From: Ignavibacteriota bacterium
GTDB taxonomy: Bacteria > Bacteroidota > Ignavibacteria > Tepidaquicellales > Tepidaquicellaceae
Assembly: GCA_003158365.1 (NCBI GenBank)
Contig: PMIW01000162.1
Span: forward strand, 1-44,840
DNA: 44,840 bases
Reading direction: 5' to 3'
In this document: piece after piece, positions 27,046 to 35,241 of the stretch
Layout of the letters: each line of letters opens with the position of its first letter
Position numbering within the stretch: the first letter of the stretch is position 1
Made by a program: the position numbers and the translations under genes
Notes under the pieces: model-generated
The model's input: only the letters and a program-made list of their open reading frames with translations
Told to the model about the DNA's origin: nothing
Database searches by the model: none

Positions 27046-27829
27046 TTTTTAGTTTTTTATCAAGTTCTAAAGATTTTGTATATCCTAAATTTCTTTGAAT
27101 ATGTTTATTAACATCTAAGACTTTTGAATTTTCAGAAAGAAAATTCAGAAGTTTATCGAGACTTATATAAGATTTTTCATCATATAGTTTTTCATAAATT
27201 AAGGAAATCAGTTCGTAATCTTCTTCGTTATCTAATGTTAGTCTTATATGTTCAAGATTTTTATCCGATTCGTAATTTCCGATATTAAATATTTCCTTGT
27301 GATTTCTTATATAAGGTGTAACATGTTCCCTTTCGGAATTAAGATTCGCATTTTTCCATGCTTTTTCTAAAGATTCAAAATTAAACACTTCAACATCATA
27401 TCCATCGGGAAAAGTCGGTGGGTCAACATTTGAAGTATAATCGAATTTATTTATCAAATGTAAATCAATTACATTATCAATTATTTTCGGATCAATTAAT
27501 GGACAATCACCTGTCACCCTTATTAATATATCTGCTTTTGAATTTTTTGCAGCCTGATAAAACCTGTCAAGAACATCATCAAGACTTCCTCTGAAACATT
27601 TTATGTTAAAACCTTTAGCCCATTGAAATAATATATCGTCGGTTAAATCTACACTTGTTGCTAATATGTATTCATTAATTTTTTTTGAAAACGATAATTG
27701 CCTGAAAACTTGTTCTAAATTGGGTTTCCCTGCTAATGGTTTCATCATTTTTTCCGGTAAACGTGATGATGACATCCTCGCTTGAACAATACATACAATT
27801 TTTTTCTCGGATGTTTTCATTTCTTCCAT
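27038..27829 (-). CDS. SpsF/PseF-like cytidylyltransferase
   Basis: 263 residues. IVCIVQARMSSSRLPEKMM is the nucleotide-binding signature of the CMP-sugar synthetase/SpsF group, with VTGDCPLIDPKIIDNV carrying the metal-binding Asp. It should activate the nonulosonic acid as its CMP sugar. Overlaps the aldo/keto reductase gene by 13 bp and the aminotransferase gene by 8 bp: tight coupling. Confidence 0.88.
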   Translation of the reverse strand: MEEMKTSEKKIVCIVQARMSSSRLPEKMMKPLAGKPNLEQVFRQLSFSKKINEYILATSVDLTDDILFQWAKGFNIKCFRGSLDDVLDRFYQAAKNSKADILIRVTGDCPLIDPKIIDNVIDLHLINKFDYTSNVDPPTFPDGYDVEVFNFESLEKAWKNANLNSEREHVTPYIRNHKEIFNIGNYESDKNLEHIRLTLDNEEDYELISLIYEKLYDEKSYISLDKLLNFLSENSKVLDVNKHIQRNLGYTKSLELDKKLKNE

Positions 27830-28683
27830 TTATAAGGTAATAAAATATTTATATCTTCTACTTTTAATTTTTTTAATTCATCGTAATACTCAAAAGCATT
27901 TTCTATTTGATTTTCATTTTCTATTAATTCCAAACACTGTTTTTTATTATCTATTCCAATAACAATTTTATCGATATTTTTATTTTTCATAACAAAGGAA
28001 AGACACAAAGCCTGAATTCGGATCCCCAATCTATCTGATAGTTTACGTAATAAATCGAGTTTGTCTTTTATACTATTAAAATAAATATTTAATTCTTCAG
28101 GGTTAATAAAAAACAATCCCTGTAAATATACAGACCGGGTATGTATTTCCACATTTTTTTCTTTTAATGTATCAAAATATGGCTCAAACCTTCTGTCAAA
28201 TATATTATAAGGAAACTGAATTAAATCAAAATTAAAATCAATATCAAATAACATTTGAAGTTCATCTGCATTATATAAAGAAAATCCGATTTTTTTTATT
28301 TTCCCTGCTTCTTTCTTTTTTCTTAATTTATTGAATATCTCGGGATTTTTTCTGAATGAATTGATATTATGTATTAAATAACCATATACATTATCTGTTT
28401 TTAACCTCAAAAGAGAATCATTGAATATTTTATCGAATTCGTTAATATTGCAATCGGGCAATTTCGTTATAATGCTAAAATACCGTTTATTTTCTTCACA
28501 ATACTTCCCGATTCTTTTTTCACTGTCCCCGTAAACATATGCTGTATCGAGAAAAGATATATCGTTAACCGAACAAATATTCAAAACTTGATTAATTTCT
28601 TCATCGGAAAGTCTACCTGTTTTATTGTTAATACCATAATCAGAACCGAATTGAGCTGTTCCTATTGCTACTCTTTTTTTCAT
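27817..28683 (-). CDS. Aldo/keto reductase
   Basis: 288 residues of an AKR barrel: VAIGTAQFGSDYGI, then FLDTAYVYGDSEKRIGKY with the catalytic Asp and Tyr, SIITKLPD with the catalytic Lys, and GYLIHNINSF with the His. Cytosolic NADPH-dependent reduction of a carbonyl; AKRs of this type accompany neuB-like and spsF-like genes in several uncharacterised glycan loci. Its ATG overlaps the TGA of the pseI-like gene (ATGA), so translation is normally coupled to that broken gene. Confidence 0.88.
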   Translation of the reverse strand: MKKRVAIGTAQFGSDYGINNKTGRLSDEEINQVLNICSVNDISFLDTAYVYGDSEKRIGKYCEENKRYFSIITKLPDCNINEFDKIFNDSLLRLKTDNVYGYLIHNINSFRKNPEIFNKLRKKKEAGKIKKIGFSLYNADELQMLFDIDFNFDLIQFPYNIFDRRFEPYFDTLKEKNVEIHTRSVYLQGLFFINPEELNIYFNSIKDKLDLLRKLSDRLGIRIQALCLSFVMKNKNIDKIVIGIDNKKQCLELIENENQIENAFEYYDELKKLKVEDINILLPYKWKK

Positions 28684-29717
28684 TTGTTTTCTATGAACTC
28701 CCAGTTTAACGGGGTTCCTCTTTTAATGTTTGTATTGGATTTTTTGCCTAAAACATCATAATAATATTTGGGATGCAATCCATACCCGGGTCTGATTGAC
28801 TTAATATTTTCTTTTGTGAAAACTTCACCTGTTTTTATATCTTTAACGACAAAAAGTGAACGCGCAAATACTTTATTCTTTTTTCCCTTTTCACCTAACA
28901 CATAAGTTATTTTTCCTGTAGCTTTTTCTGTTTCCCTGATTAACTTTGTCATTTGCGAAAACTCTGATGGCTCTATGGAAAATACCCAGTCTGTTCCCCC
29001 AAGTTTTCAATCTAGTATAAAATGTTTTTCGATAATCTTTGCTCCTAAAGCAGCTGCTGCTATAGGGACACCAATCCCTGTTGTATGATCTGATAAACCT
29101 GCTATACAACTAAATCTTTTTGCCATATCAGGTATGGTAAGCAGATTCGCTTCTTCAATTGGAGCGGGATATTCCGATGTACACTTTAGTAAAGCTATTT
29201 GATTATTACCTACATCTTTACAAGCATTTACCGCTTCTTCAATATCATTAAGTTCTGCCAAACCTGTGGAAATTACTATTGGTTTTCCTTTCGATGCAAT
29301 ATATTTAATAAGGGGAATATCAAATATTTCAAAAGATGCAACTTTATACATAGGGACATCAAGCTCTTCGAGAAAATCTACCGCTGTAAAATCAAAAGGT
29401 GTGGAAAAGAATATTAAATCTAAACTTTCTGCATGCTTCTTTAATTTACTGTGCCACTCCCATGGCGTATATGACTGCCTATATAGCTCATACAGTGTTT
29501 TACCGTCCCAAAGTGAACCGTTATTAATCCTAAAATATTCATTATTACAATCTATTGTCAGCGTATCTGCTGTGTAAGTCTGAATTTTAATTGCATCAGC
29601 GCCGGATTCTTTTGCAGCGGAAATAGTTTTCAATGCTAAATCGATACTTTGATTGTGATTAGCAGAGAGTTCTGCTACAATAAATATTTTTTTAAAATCA
29701 AAATTATTTTTCATCAT
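28680..29717 (-). pseudogene. pseI: Nonulosonic acid synthase (PseI/NeuB-like) interrupted by one in-frame TGA
   Basis: Condenses phosphoenolpyruvate with a six-carbon sugar to a nine-carbon acid. From 29717 the frame gives 236 residues of the synthase barrel: FIVAELSANHNQ, FFSTPFDFTAVDFL, PIVISTGLA, LLKCTSEYPAP, AGLSDHTTG, and IIEKHFILD. Next comes TGA (29007-29009), then, in the same frame, KLGGTDWVFSIEPSEF and a complete C-terminal SAF/antifreeze domain (FARSLFVVKDI to the stop at 28680). Full length would be 345 residues, the normal family size. The residue at the TGA is usually Arg or Ser, and CGA to TGA is one transition. TGA ends other genes here (10516, 6852, 28680), so recoding is unlikely. 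Either a real nonsense mutation or a base-call error; two separate polypeptides (236 and about 90 residues) could also be made. Confidence 0.88.
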
Positions 29718-29718
29718 T

Positions 29719-30753
29719 TCAACCTTTTAAATTACTGCAAATCTCAGGAATAACCGATAGCATCTTATGTTTGATAAATATATTTTTTACGGTCATAAAT
29801 AATTTTTCCCTGATTCCTGAATCAGATATTACGTTTATTAATTTATTTGATAATTCTTCAATTTCAATATTATTAATATCTCCGATAGAATACGCTAATT
29901 CTTTTTCTTTTAACTGTTCATTAATAGCTATCTGATTTTCCACAGTAAAACCTGTTACAATCGGGGTATTTAATTTCAGCAATTCCCAAACGGTACTTCC
30001 TGAAGCACTGACAGCTAAATCGCACCACTTAATTAATGAAACGACATTATTAGAATTTTGAACTACTTCTATTGAATGCTTGCTTTCCTTCATATAATTT
30101 AAAATCGAATCTATATATACGTTAGTAAAGCCCAATAGAGTTTTAATACTTAATTTTGTATCGTTTTTTTCAAAGGCTTTAAGAACTTTTAGCGTATTAT
30201 TATTTTCATCACTTCCACCCATTGTAATTAAAATATTTTTGCACTCATTTTTCAGACTCCTTCTCCACCCTCTCAATTCTCTAAATTCTCTTCTTAATAA
30301 TACATACCGCAAGCCTAGAAATAGTTTTGTGTAATTTTCACAGGAATATTTGAATATTTTTTCCGCATTTATATTCTGATTCAAAATGTAATCACTGACA
30401 TAATGACATTTTGCTATATCATCTATACACATCAATTTAAGCCCGTAATTTTTTATAATTGTTTGATATTCGGTTTCAAATTTATAACCATCCGTGATTA
30501 CCAAATCTATTTCATTATTCTTTGCATATTTTGCAGTATATTCTGAATCTTTCAATAAATTATCATATTCTGTAATTTTTATAACTTTGAACTTTTCATT
30601 TGCTATTCTGTCTATTACTTTTTGTTGACTGGAATTTGTAACAAAAATAACATTATGCTTTTCTTCACTCAACATTTGTCCGAGAGCAATGCATCGTATA
30701 ACATGACCGGTACCAATTTCAAATGAAGCATCCGCCCTTATAAGAAAATTCAT
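29719..30753 (-). CDS. pseG: PseG/SpsG-like UDP-sugar hydrolase
   Basis: 344 residues, GT-B fold. NFLIRADASFEIGTGHVIRCIAL is the PseG signature (with the GXGHXXR loop), and VSASGSTVWELLKLNTPIV in the C-terminal half is the nucleotide-binding segment. PseG removes UDP from the 2,4-diacetamido-trideoxyhexose before condensation by PseI. 1 bp separates it from the pseI-like gene and 3 bp from the methyltransferase upstream, so it is firmly part of the nonulosonate module. Confidence 0.9.
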   Translation of the reverse strand: MNFLIRADASFEIGTGHVIRCIALGQMLSEEKHNVIFVTNSSQQKVIDRIANEKFKVIKITEYDNLLKDSEYTAKYAKNNEIDLVITDGYKFETEYQTIIKNYGLKLMCIDDIAKCHYVSDYILNQNINAEKIFKYSCENYTKLFLGLRYVLLRREFRELRGWRRSLKNECKNILITMGGSDENNNTLKVLKAFEKNDTKLSIKTLLGFTNVYIDSILNYMKESKHSIEVVQNSNNVVSLIKWCDLAVSASGSTVWELLKLNTPIVTGFTVENQIAINEQLKEKELAYSIGDINNIEIEELSNKLINVISDSGIREKLFMTVKNIFIKHKMLSVIPEICSNLKG

Positions 30754-30756
30754 AAG

Positions 30757-31620
30757 CTATTTTGCGGAATTTATATTTTTATTTCCAATAAACATTCCCG
30801 ATTTGGTTTGTACTTTAAATATTTTGTTTTCTCTGATTTCATTAATAACATATTCTTTTACAGATTTAAATAATTTTTCCCACATATTAACCGGAATATC
30901 TTTATACAAGTAAATTTGAGATTTTAAATAAATCAAATAATAATCCAAAAACGGTTCCGGTGACTCAAACAACAATTCATTATCAAGTGTATAACCCGTA
31001 ACATTTGAAAAATATTTACTCAGAACAGATTCTCCTTCTTCCAGATTAAACCCAGTACACCTTTCTGGATTTCCTGTTGTGTATTCAGGAAACTTTAATG
31101 ATTTCATAAAATTGAAATGTAAATCATATAATTGGTGCATATAATCAGATGAATTGGTTGTCGCAATAAAAACTCCCTGTAATGTCATTGAATTGGATAA
31201 TCTTTTTAAAAATTTCTCTTTATCTTTTATATGCCACAACATATGATTACACATAATTAAATCATAACTGTTAGATTCATAATCTATTACTTCAACATCT
31301 GCAACTTCATATTTTACTTTTTCCTTATTTTCTATTGTTTGTTCACTTGCGGTTTGAATATTTGATTTGGAAAGATCATAACCCGAATAATAATTTCCTA
31401 TACTTTTTTGCAACAGATATTTTATAAACCTGCCTTCACCGCATCCTAAATCCAAAACTTTATTAATGTTTTCCTCATTTGGTAATTTATCAAGAACCCA
31501 TGCATCCCACATCACCCTGATTTTACTAAAGTTTTTATGAACATTTATTCTTTTCATCAAATCAGTACTATCGCTATAATATTCCTTAATATTATTTAAA
31601 AATGTTAATTCACTATTCAT
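30757..31620 (-). CDS. Class I SAM-dependent methyltransferase
   Basis: 287 residues. NKVLDLGCGEGRFIKYLL is the AdoMet loop, SGYDLSKSNI the acidic strand, and YDLIMCNHMLWHIKDKEKFL the motif-IV region. Being embedded between pseC- and pseG-like genes (9 and 3 bp), it probably acts on an intermediate or side group of the nonulosonic acid; methylated nonulosonates are known in other bacteria, but this assignment is inference. Confidence 0.88.
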   Translation of the reverse strand: MNSELTFLNNIKEYYSDSTDLMKRINVHKNFSKIRVMWDAWVLDKLPNEENINKVLDLGCGEGRFIKYLLQKSIGNYYSGYDLSKSNIQTASEQTIENKEKVKYEVADVEVIDYESNSYDLIMCNHMLWHIKDKEKFLKRLSNSMTLQGVFIATTNSSDYMHQLYDLHFNFMKSLKFPEYTTGNPERCTGFNLEEGESVLSKYFSNVTGYTLDNELLFESPEPFLDYYLIYLKSQIYLYKDIPVNMWEKLFKSVKEYVINEIRENKIFKVQTKSGMFIGNKNINSAK

Positions 31621-31629
31621 CTTTTGTGT

Positions 31630-32829
31630 TTATTTTGTTAACAAATGCTTTATTTTATCTGTTACATATTCAATTTCTACATCACTTAAATCCGGAAACA
31701 TTGGAATACTCAGACAGTTCTTATAATAATTTTCCGAATTTGGAAAATCACCCTGCTTGTAGCCATATTTTTGAGCATAATAAGGTTGTAGATGAACCGG
31801 GATATACAGGACCTGCGATCCGATTTTATTCTCCCTCAATTCTTTCATGACTGAATTTCTTGACCTTCCAAGTTTTTCGAAATCGATTTGCAAAGTATAT
31901 AAATGGTAAGATGATTTTACATATTCTTTTTCTACCGGTGTAGTTACTATATTAATTTCTGAAAATCGGGAATTATAATACTCCGCAATCTTTCTTCTTC
32001 TCTCCACAAACTTATCTATCTTTTTCAATTGACTCAATCCAAGTGCACACTGAATATCGGTGATTCTGTAATTGTGGCTTACTTCATTCATTTCATAATA
32101 CCACATATTCGGTTCCTTTTTTTCATCATAAGCCAAATTTTTGTTTACAAACTTATCCGCATTTTTATGCATCCCGTGATTTCTGTAAATTATCAATCTT
32201 TTATATAATTCTTCATCATTTGTCGTCGCAATTCCGCCTTCACCTGTAGTAATATGCTTGACTGGATGGAAACTAAAGACCGCAATGTCTGAAAATTCAC
32301 ATGAACCAACTTTGTTATTTTTGTAACTGCTGCCAAAAGCATGACAAGCATCTTCTATAATTTTAAAATTATATTTTTTCTTTAAATCATAGATTTCTTC
32401 CATATCACAGGAATGACCTCCCAGATGAACAGGTATAACAAAATCAATTTTTTGCTTTTGTAATTTATTTTCGAATTCTTCAACGGATAAATCGAATGTA
32501 TCGGGTGTAACATCTGAAAAAACAACATCGGCACCAACAAATTGTGTACAGTTTGCTGAAGCAAGAAAAGTTACAGTTGACGTTACTGCATTCATTCCTT
32601 TTTTTAAACCTAATGCAAGACTGGCAATATGCAACGCAGATGTACCGCTCGAGCAGGCTACCGCATATTTTACATTCAAATACTTTGCAACCTCCTCTTC
32701 AAATTTATTTATCGCCGGACCTTGCGTAATAAAATCGCTCCTCAGCACTTCCACAACTGATTGAATGTCTTCTTCGCTTATCTTTTGTCTGCCATACGGT
32801 ATAAATCTGTTAGGACTTTGAATTTTCAT
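31630..32829 (-). CDS. pseC: PseC-like UDP-4-keto-sugar aminotransferase (DegT/DnrJ/EryC1)
   Basis: 399 residues. FIPYGRQKISEEDIQSVVEVLRSDFITQGP is close to the PseC opening, followed by CSSGTSALHIASLALG, EDACHAFGS (PLP-contacting Asp) and the Schiff-base Lys at about 191 in HPVKHITTGEGG. PseC aminates C4 of a UDP-4-keto-6-deoxy-HexNAc. No PseB-type 4,6-dehydratase is recognisable in the window, so the keto substrate must come from elsewhere or from the CBS-epimerase fusion next door, with which it overlaps by 20 bp. Confidence 0.88.
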   Translation of the reverse strand: MKIQSPNRFIPYGRQKISEEDIQSVVEVLRSDFITQGPAINKFEEEVAKYLNVKYAVACSSGTSALHIASLALGLKKGMNAVTSTVTFLASANCTQFVGADVVFSDVTPDTFDLSVEEFENKLQKQKIDFVIPVHLGGHSCDMEEIYDLKKKYNFKIIEDACHAFGSSYKNNKVGSCEFSDIAVFSFHPVKHITTGEGGIATTNDEELYKRLIIYRNHGMHKNADKFVNKNLAYDEKKEPNMWYYEMNEVSHNYRITDIQCALGLSQLKKIDKFVERRRKIAEYYNSRFSEINIVTTPVEKEYVKSSYHLYTLQIDFEKLGRSRNSVMKELRENKIGSQVLYIPVHLQPYYAQKYGYKQGDFPNSENYYKNCLSIPMFPDLSDVEIEYVTDKIKHLLTK

Positions 32830-34237
32830 TATTATATTCTTCCCAAAATTTTATATTGTAATAAATTTTGTTTTCAGGATTTTTTATTAATTTATTTTTA
32901 AAAAAATTATACAATTCCCTGTACCCTTCTTTTACGGATATATAATTAAAAGAATCCACTTCTTTTTCATATTTGTCAAATGATACTTTGTAATTTCTAT
33001 TGTCTTTCTCAGATTTATTAATATTTATTTTTACTTTAGGGAATATCTCTTTCGCTAAATAAGCAACATCAATTATTTTAAGATTGTTTTTCTTATTTCC
33101 GATATTATAGATTCGGTTACCAACAATCTCCAACTTTGAATTTAATACAGAAATTATTGCTTTTGAAACATCTTTCACGTGAACATTTGGTCTCCACTGC
33201 TCTCCGCCAAATACGTTAAGTTCTTTATAAAAATATGCATTCTTAGCAAACAAATTCACGACCAAATCAAACCTTGATCTATTTGAAACTCCAAATACTG
33301 TAGATAACCTCAAAATGGTAGGTGAAAAATTCTGGCTTACTTGGTTTAAAATAGCATGTTCCGACATCAATTTCATTCGTCCATAATGTGAAACAGGATT
33401 AACGGATGATGATTCCGTTAAGAAGTTATCTGGGTCTTTGCTTGCTCCATATACACTGCAGGAAGAAGTATATATAAATCTGTTAATATTTAAATATGAA
33501 CATAATGATGCCATCGAATTTACAGACAGGAAATTTGTTTTGAAAGCGGTTTCAGGAATTAGCGCACATGCGGGATCACCTACAATCTCCGCCAAATAAA
33601 CGACTGCATCTACATTGGAAATCGCTTTAATCAAGGTATTCGTATCTATAGCATCACCTTTTATCCTCTTAAAATAATCGGAATTAATTTTGTCCAAAGA
33701 ATCCTGGTTATAAACAAAATTATCGAGAACTTTTACCATATAACCTTTTTTTAATAATGCTCTAACCAAAACCGAACCAATATATCCTGCACCGCCTACA
33801 ACCAAAATCTTTGCTGGTATTTTATTTTTTTTGATTTTATATAAATAAGTCCCTGAAATTAATTCATCAAAACTAATTGCGCCTTTCACAATCATTTTAT
33901 CGTCAACAATGGGTATTAAAATATATTTTCTTGAATAGCTGTCATCCGGATAAAGTTTATTCAGCCTGTTTATTATATCGTTCTTATTACCTTCGTTATT
34001 TAGTTGATTTGATGTTATATACACGGGTACTTTGTTCATTACAATTTTGAGTTGCGTTTCAAGACTATATCCTTTTAGTAATGACCTTCTTAAATCACCT
34101 TCAGTTATAACACCTTTTAATTTTCCCGATTTATCGATAATAGTAATAAGAATTCCGAATTTGCTTTTGATTTTTTCAAAAGCATATCTTATTGTCTTTT
34201 CTTCATTTATATTAATATATAAATTTGAATCGTGCAT
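32810..34237 (-). CDS. CBS-domain pair fused to an NAD-dependent sugar epimerase/dehydratase
   Basis: 475 residues in two parts. Residues 1 to about 135 form a tandem CBS module (LKGVITEGDLRRSLLKG, then VKGAISFDELISGTY), of the kind attached to sugar nucleotidyltransferases in glycan loci. From about residue 143 an extended SDR follows: ILVVGGAGYIGSVLVRALL (NAD-binding), TSSCSVYG, and the catalytic Tyr-Lys in HYGRMK (about 284-288), then FGGEQWRPNVHVKDV. All core residues are present, so the enzyme part looks active; CBS pairs usually bind adenine nucleotides and would suit feedback control. Substrate unknown; the neighbouring RmlC-like cupin suggests a dehydratase/epimerase pair. Ends 20 bp inside pseC. 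Confidence 0.88.
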   Translation of the reverse strand: MHDSNLYININEEKTIRYAFEKIKSKFGILITIIDKSGKLKGVITEGDLRRSLLKGYSLETQLKIVMNKVPVYITSNQLNNEGNKNDIINRLNKLYPDDSYSRKYILIPIVDDKMIVKGAISFDELISGTYLYKIKKNKIPAKILVVGGAGYIGSVLVRALLKKGYMVKVLDNFVYNQDSLDKINSDYFKRIKGDAIDTNTLIKAISNVDAVVYLAEIVGDPACALIPETAFKTNFLSVNSMASLCSYLNINRFIYTSSCSVYGASKDPDNFLTESSSVNPVSHYGRMKLMSEHAILNQVSQNFSPTILRLSTVFGVSNRSRFDLVVNLFAKNAYFYKELNVFGGEQWRPNVHVKDVSKAIISVLNSKLEIVGNRIYNIGNKKNNLKIIDVAYLAKEIFPKVKININKSEKDNRNYKVSFDKYEKEVDSFNYISVKEGYRELYNFFKNKLIKNPENKIYYNIKFWEEYNNENSKS

Positions 34238-34241
34238 TATT

Positions 34242-34694
34242 TTATCTTTTTAAAATTTCCCATGGATTCCAGTAATAGGCTTCATACCTGAAATCATCGT
34301 TCTTGCTTTCTTCAAGGGTTGAAGTAGAAAAGAATATCAAATTAGTGTCTTCTTTTAAAGTCATAAAACCATTTGCAAATCCTTTTGGAATATATAAAAT
34401 CGAAGGTGATTTATCACTCACAACATACCTGTTTATTTTTAAATCTTTTGAAGGTTTTTTCCAATTATCGATTTTTACGGCTGCAACTACTGCCGCACCC
34501 GTTACTACGTAAACATATTTTGATTCGTTTTTATGTGCATGCCATGCTCTGACAAAATTATTTTGGTAATTGGATACTTGGTAAAATCTTTTAATTGAAT
34601 TCATATCAAAATCATTACAAAATCTTACTTCGCCTCTGTCATCTACAGACACTCCGCCTTTGATTAAACCGATTTCATTTTCTGATTGATTCAT
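34242..34694 (-). CDS. RmlC-like cupin (dTDP-4-dehydrorhamnose 3,5-epimerase-like)
   Basis: 150 residues, a single jelly-roll. GVSVDDRGEVRFCNDFD, FVRAWHAHKNESKYVYVVTGAAVVAAV (the RXXHXH region) and PSILYIPKGFANGFMTL match sugar 3,5-epimerase-like cupins, but it is shorter than true RmlC (about 180), so it may be a 3,4-ketoisomerase-like or single-centre epimerase. It ends only 4 bp before the CBS-epimerase gene, so the two probably act on the same nucleotide sugar. Confidence 0.82.
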   Translation of the reverse strand: MNQSENEIGLIKGGVSVDDRGEVRFCNDFDMNSIKRFYQVSNYQNNFVRAWHAHKNESKYVYVVTGAAVVAAVKIDNWKKPSKDLKINRYVVSDKSPSILYIPKGFANGFMTLKEDTNLIFFSTSTLEESKNDDFRYEAYYWNPWEILKR

Positions 34695-34726
34695 AATAAT
34701 TTATGTTTTAATAATTAGTTTGTATA

Positions 34727-35206
34727 CTACAAATATAAATAAAAATCAAAATATTTTTGTTTGTTTATGATATAAGATTTTTTAAATAAATATCCGGCAT
34801 TCAAGAAAATTTTTTGAGATGCTTCATTAAAATCCTTTACTGTTGCTTTGATTTTTGAAACGTTTGGATATTCCTTTATAATTACTTTTTGTGAAAGTGA
34901 AAGCATTTTCCCCGATATTTTTTTTCCTCTGAATCTTTTATGAACACTTATACTTATTTCCGCTTCATTATTTTTTACAATGTATCTAACCTGTCCTATT
35001 AATTTATCTCTAAAATGAAATAACAAGAATAGATGATTTATATCTTTTAATTTTTTTGTAAACCAATTTTTATGTTCTTCCCATTTTATAACTGTGCTGA
35101 CAGATGAGTTCAATCTAACAAGCGGATCATTGGATAGATAAAATATTTTTCTAATATCGGAAGGTACTGCATTTCTGAGCGATATTTTAATATTGTTTTT
35201 CACCAA
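34727..35206 (-). CDS. GNAT acetyltransferase (PseH-like)
   Basis: 159 residues. ISLRNAVPSDIRKIFYLSNDPLVRLNS is the PseH/RimJ-like start, VHKRFRGKKISGKMLSL the acetyl-CoA-binding loop, and VKDFNEASQKIFLNAGY the C-terminal GNAT signature. PseH acetylates the C4 amine made by PseC; that role fits the location but the short sequence cannot prove it. Start is TTG at 35206 with GTG as the very next codon, so either may be used. Confidence 0.8.
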   Translation of the reverse strand: MVKNNIKISLRNAVPSDIRKIFYLSNDPLVRLNSSVSTVIKWEEHKNWFTKKLKDINHLFLLFHFRDKLIGQVRYIVKNNEAEISISVHKRFRGKKISGKMLSLSQKVIIKEYPNVSKIKATVKDFNEASQKIFLNAGYLFKKSYIINKQKYFDFYLYL

Positions 35207-35241
35207 AATATTCTTTTGTTAAGTTTAAATTTTAATTAATG

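Noticed and set aside
29007..29009. TGA read as a sense codon (recoding, selenocysteine or alternative code)
   Set aside because: TGA terminates other genes here (10516-10518, 6852-6854, 28680-28682), the glutathione peroxidase uses Cys, and no selenocysteine-like hairpin or Cys/Sec position is expected at this residue.
28891..29109. A 72-codon open frame spanning the pseI break
   Set aside because: It is in a different frame from both synthase halves, has an arginine/serine/cysteine-rich composition typical of a shadow frame, and matches no motif.
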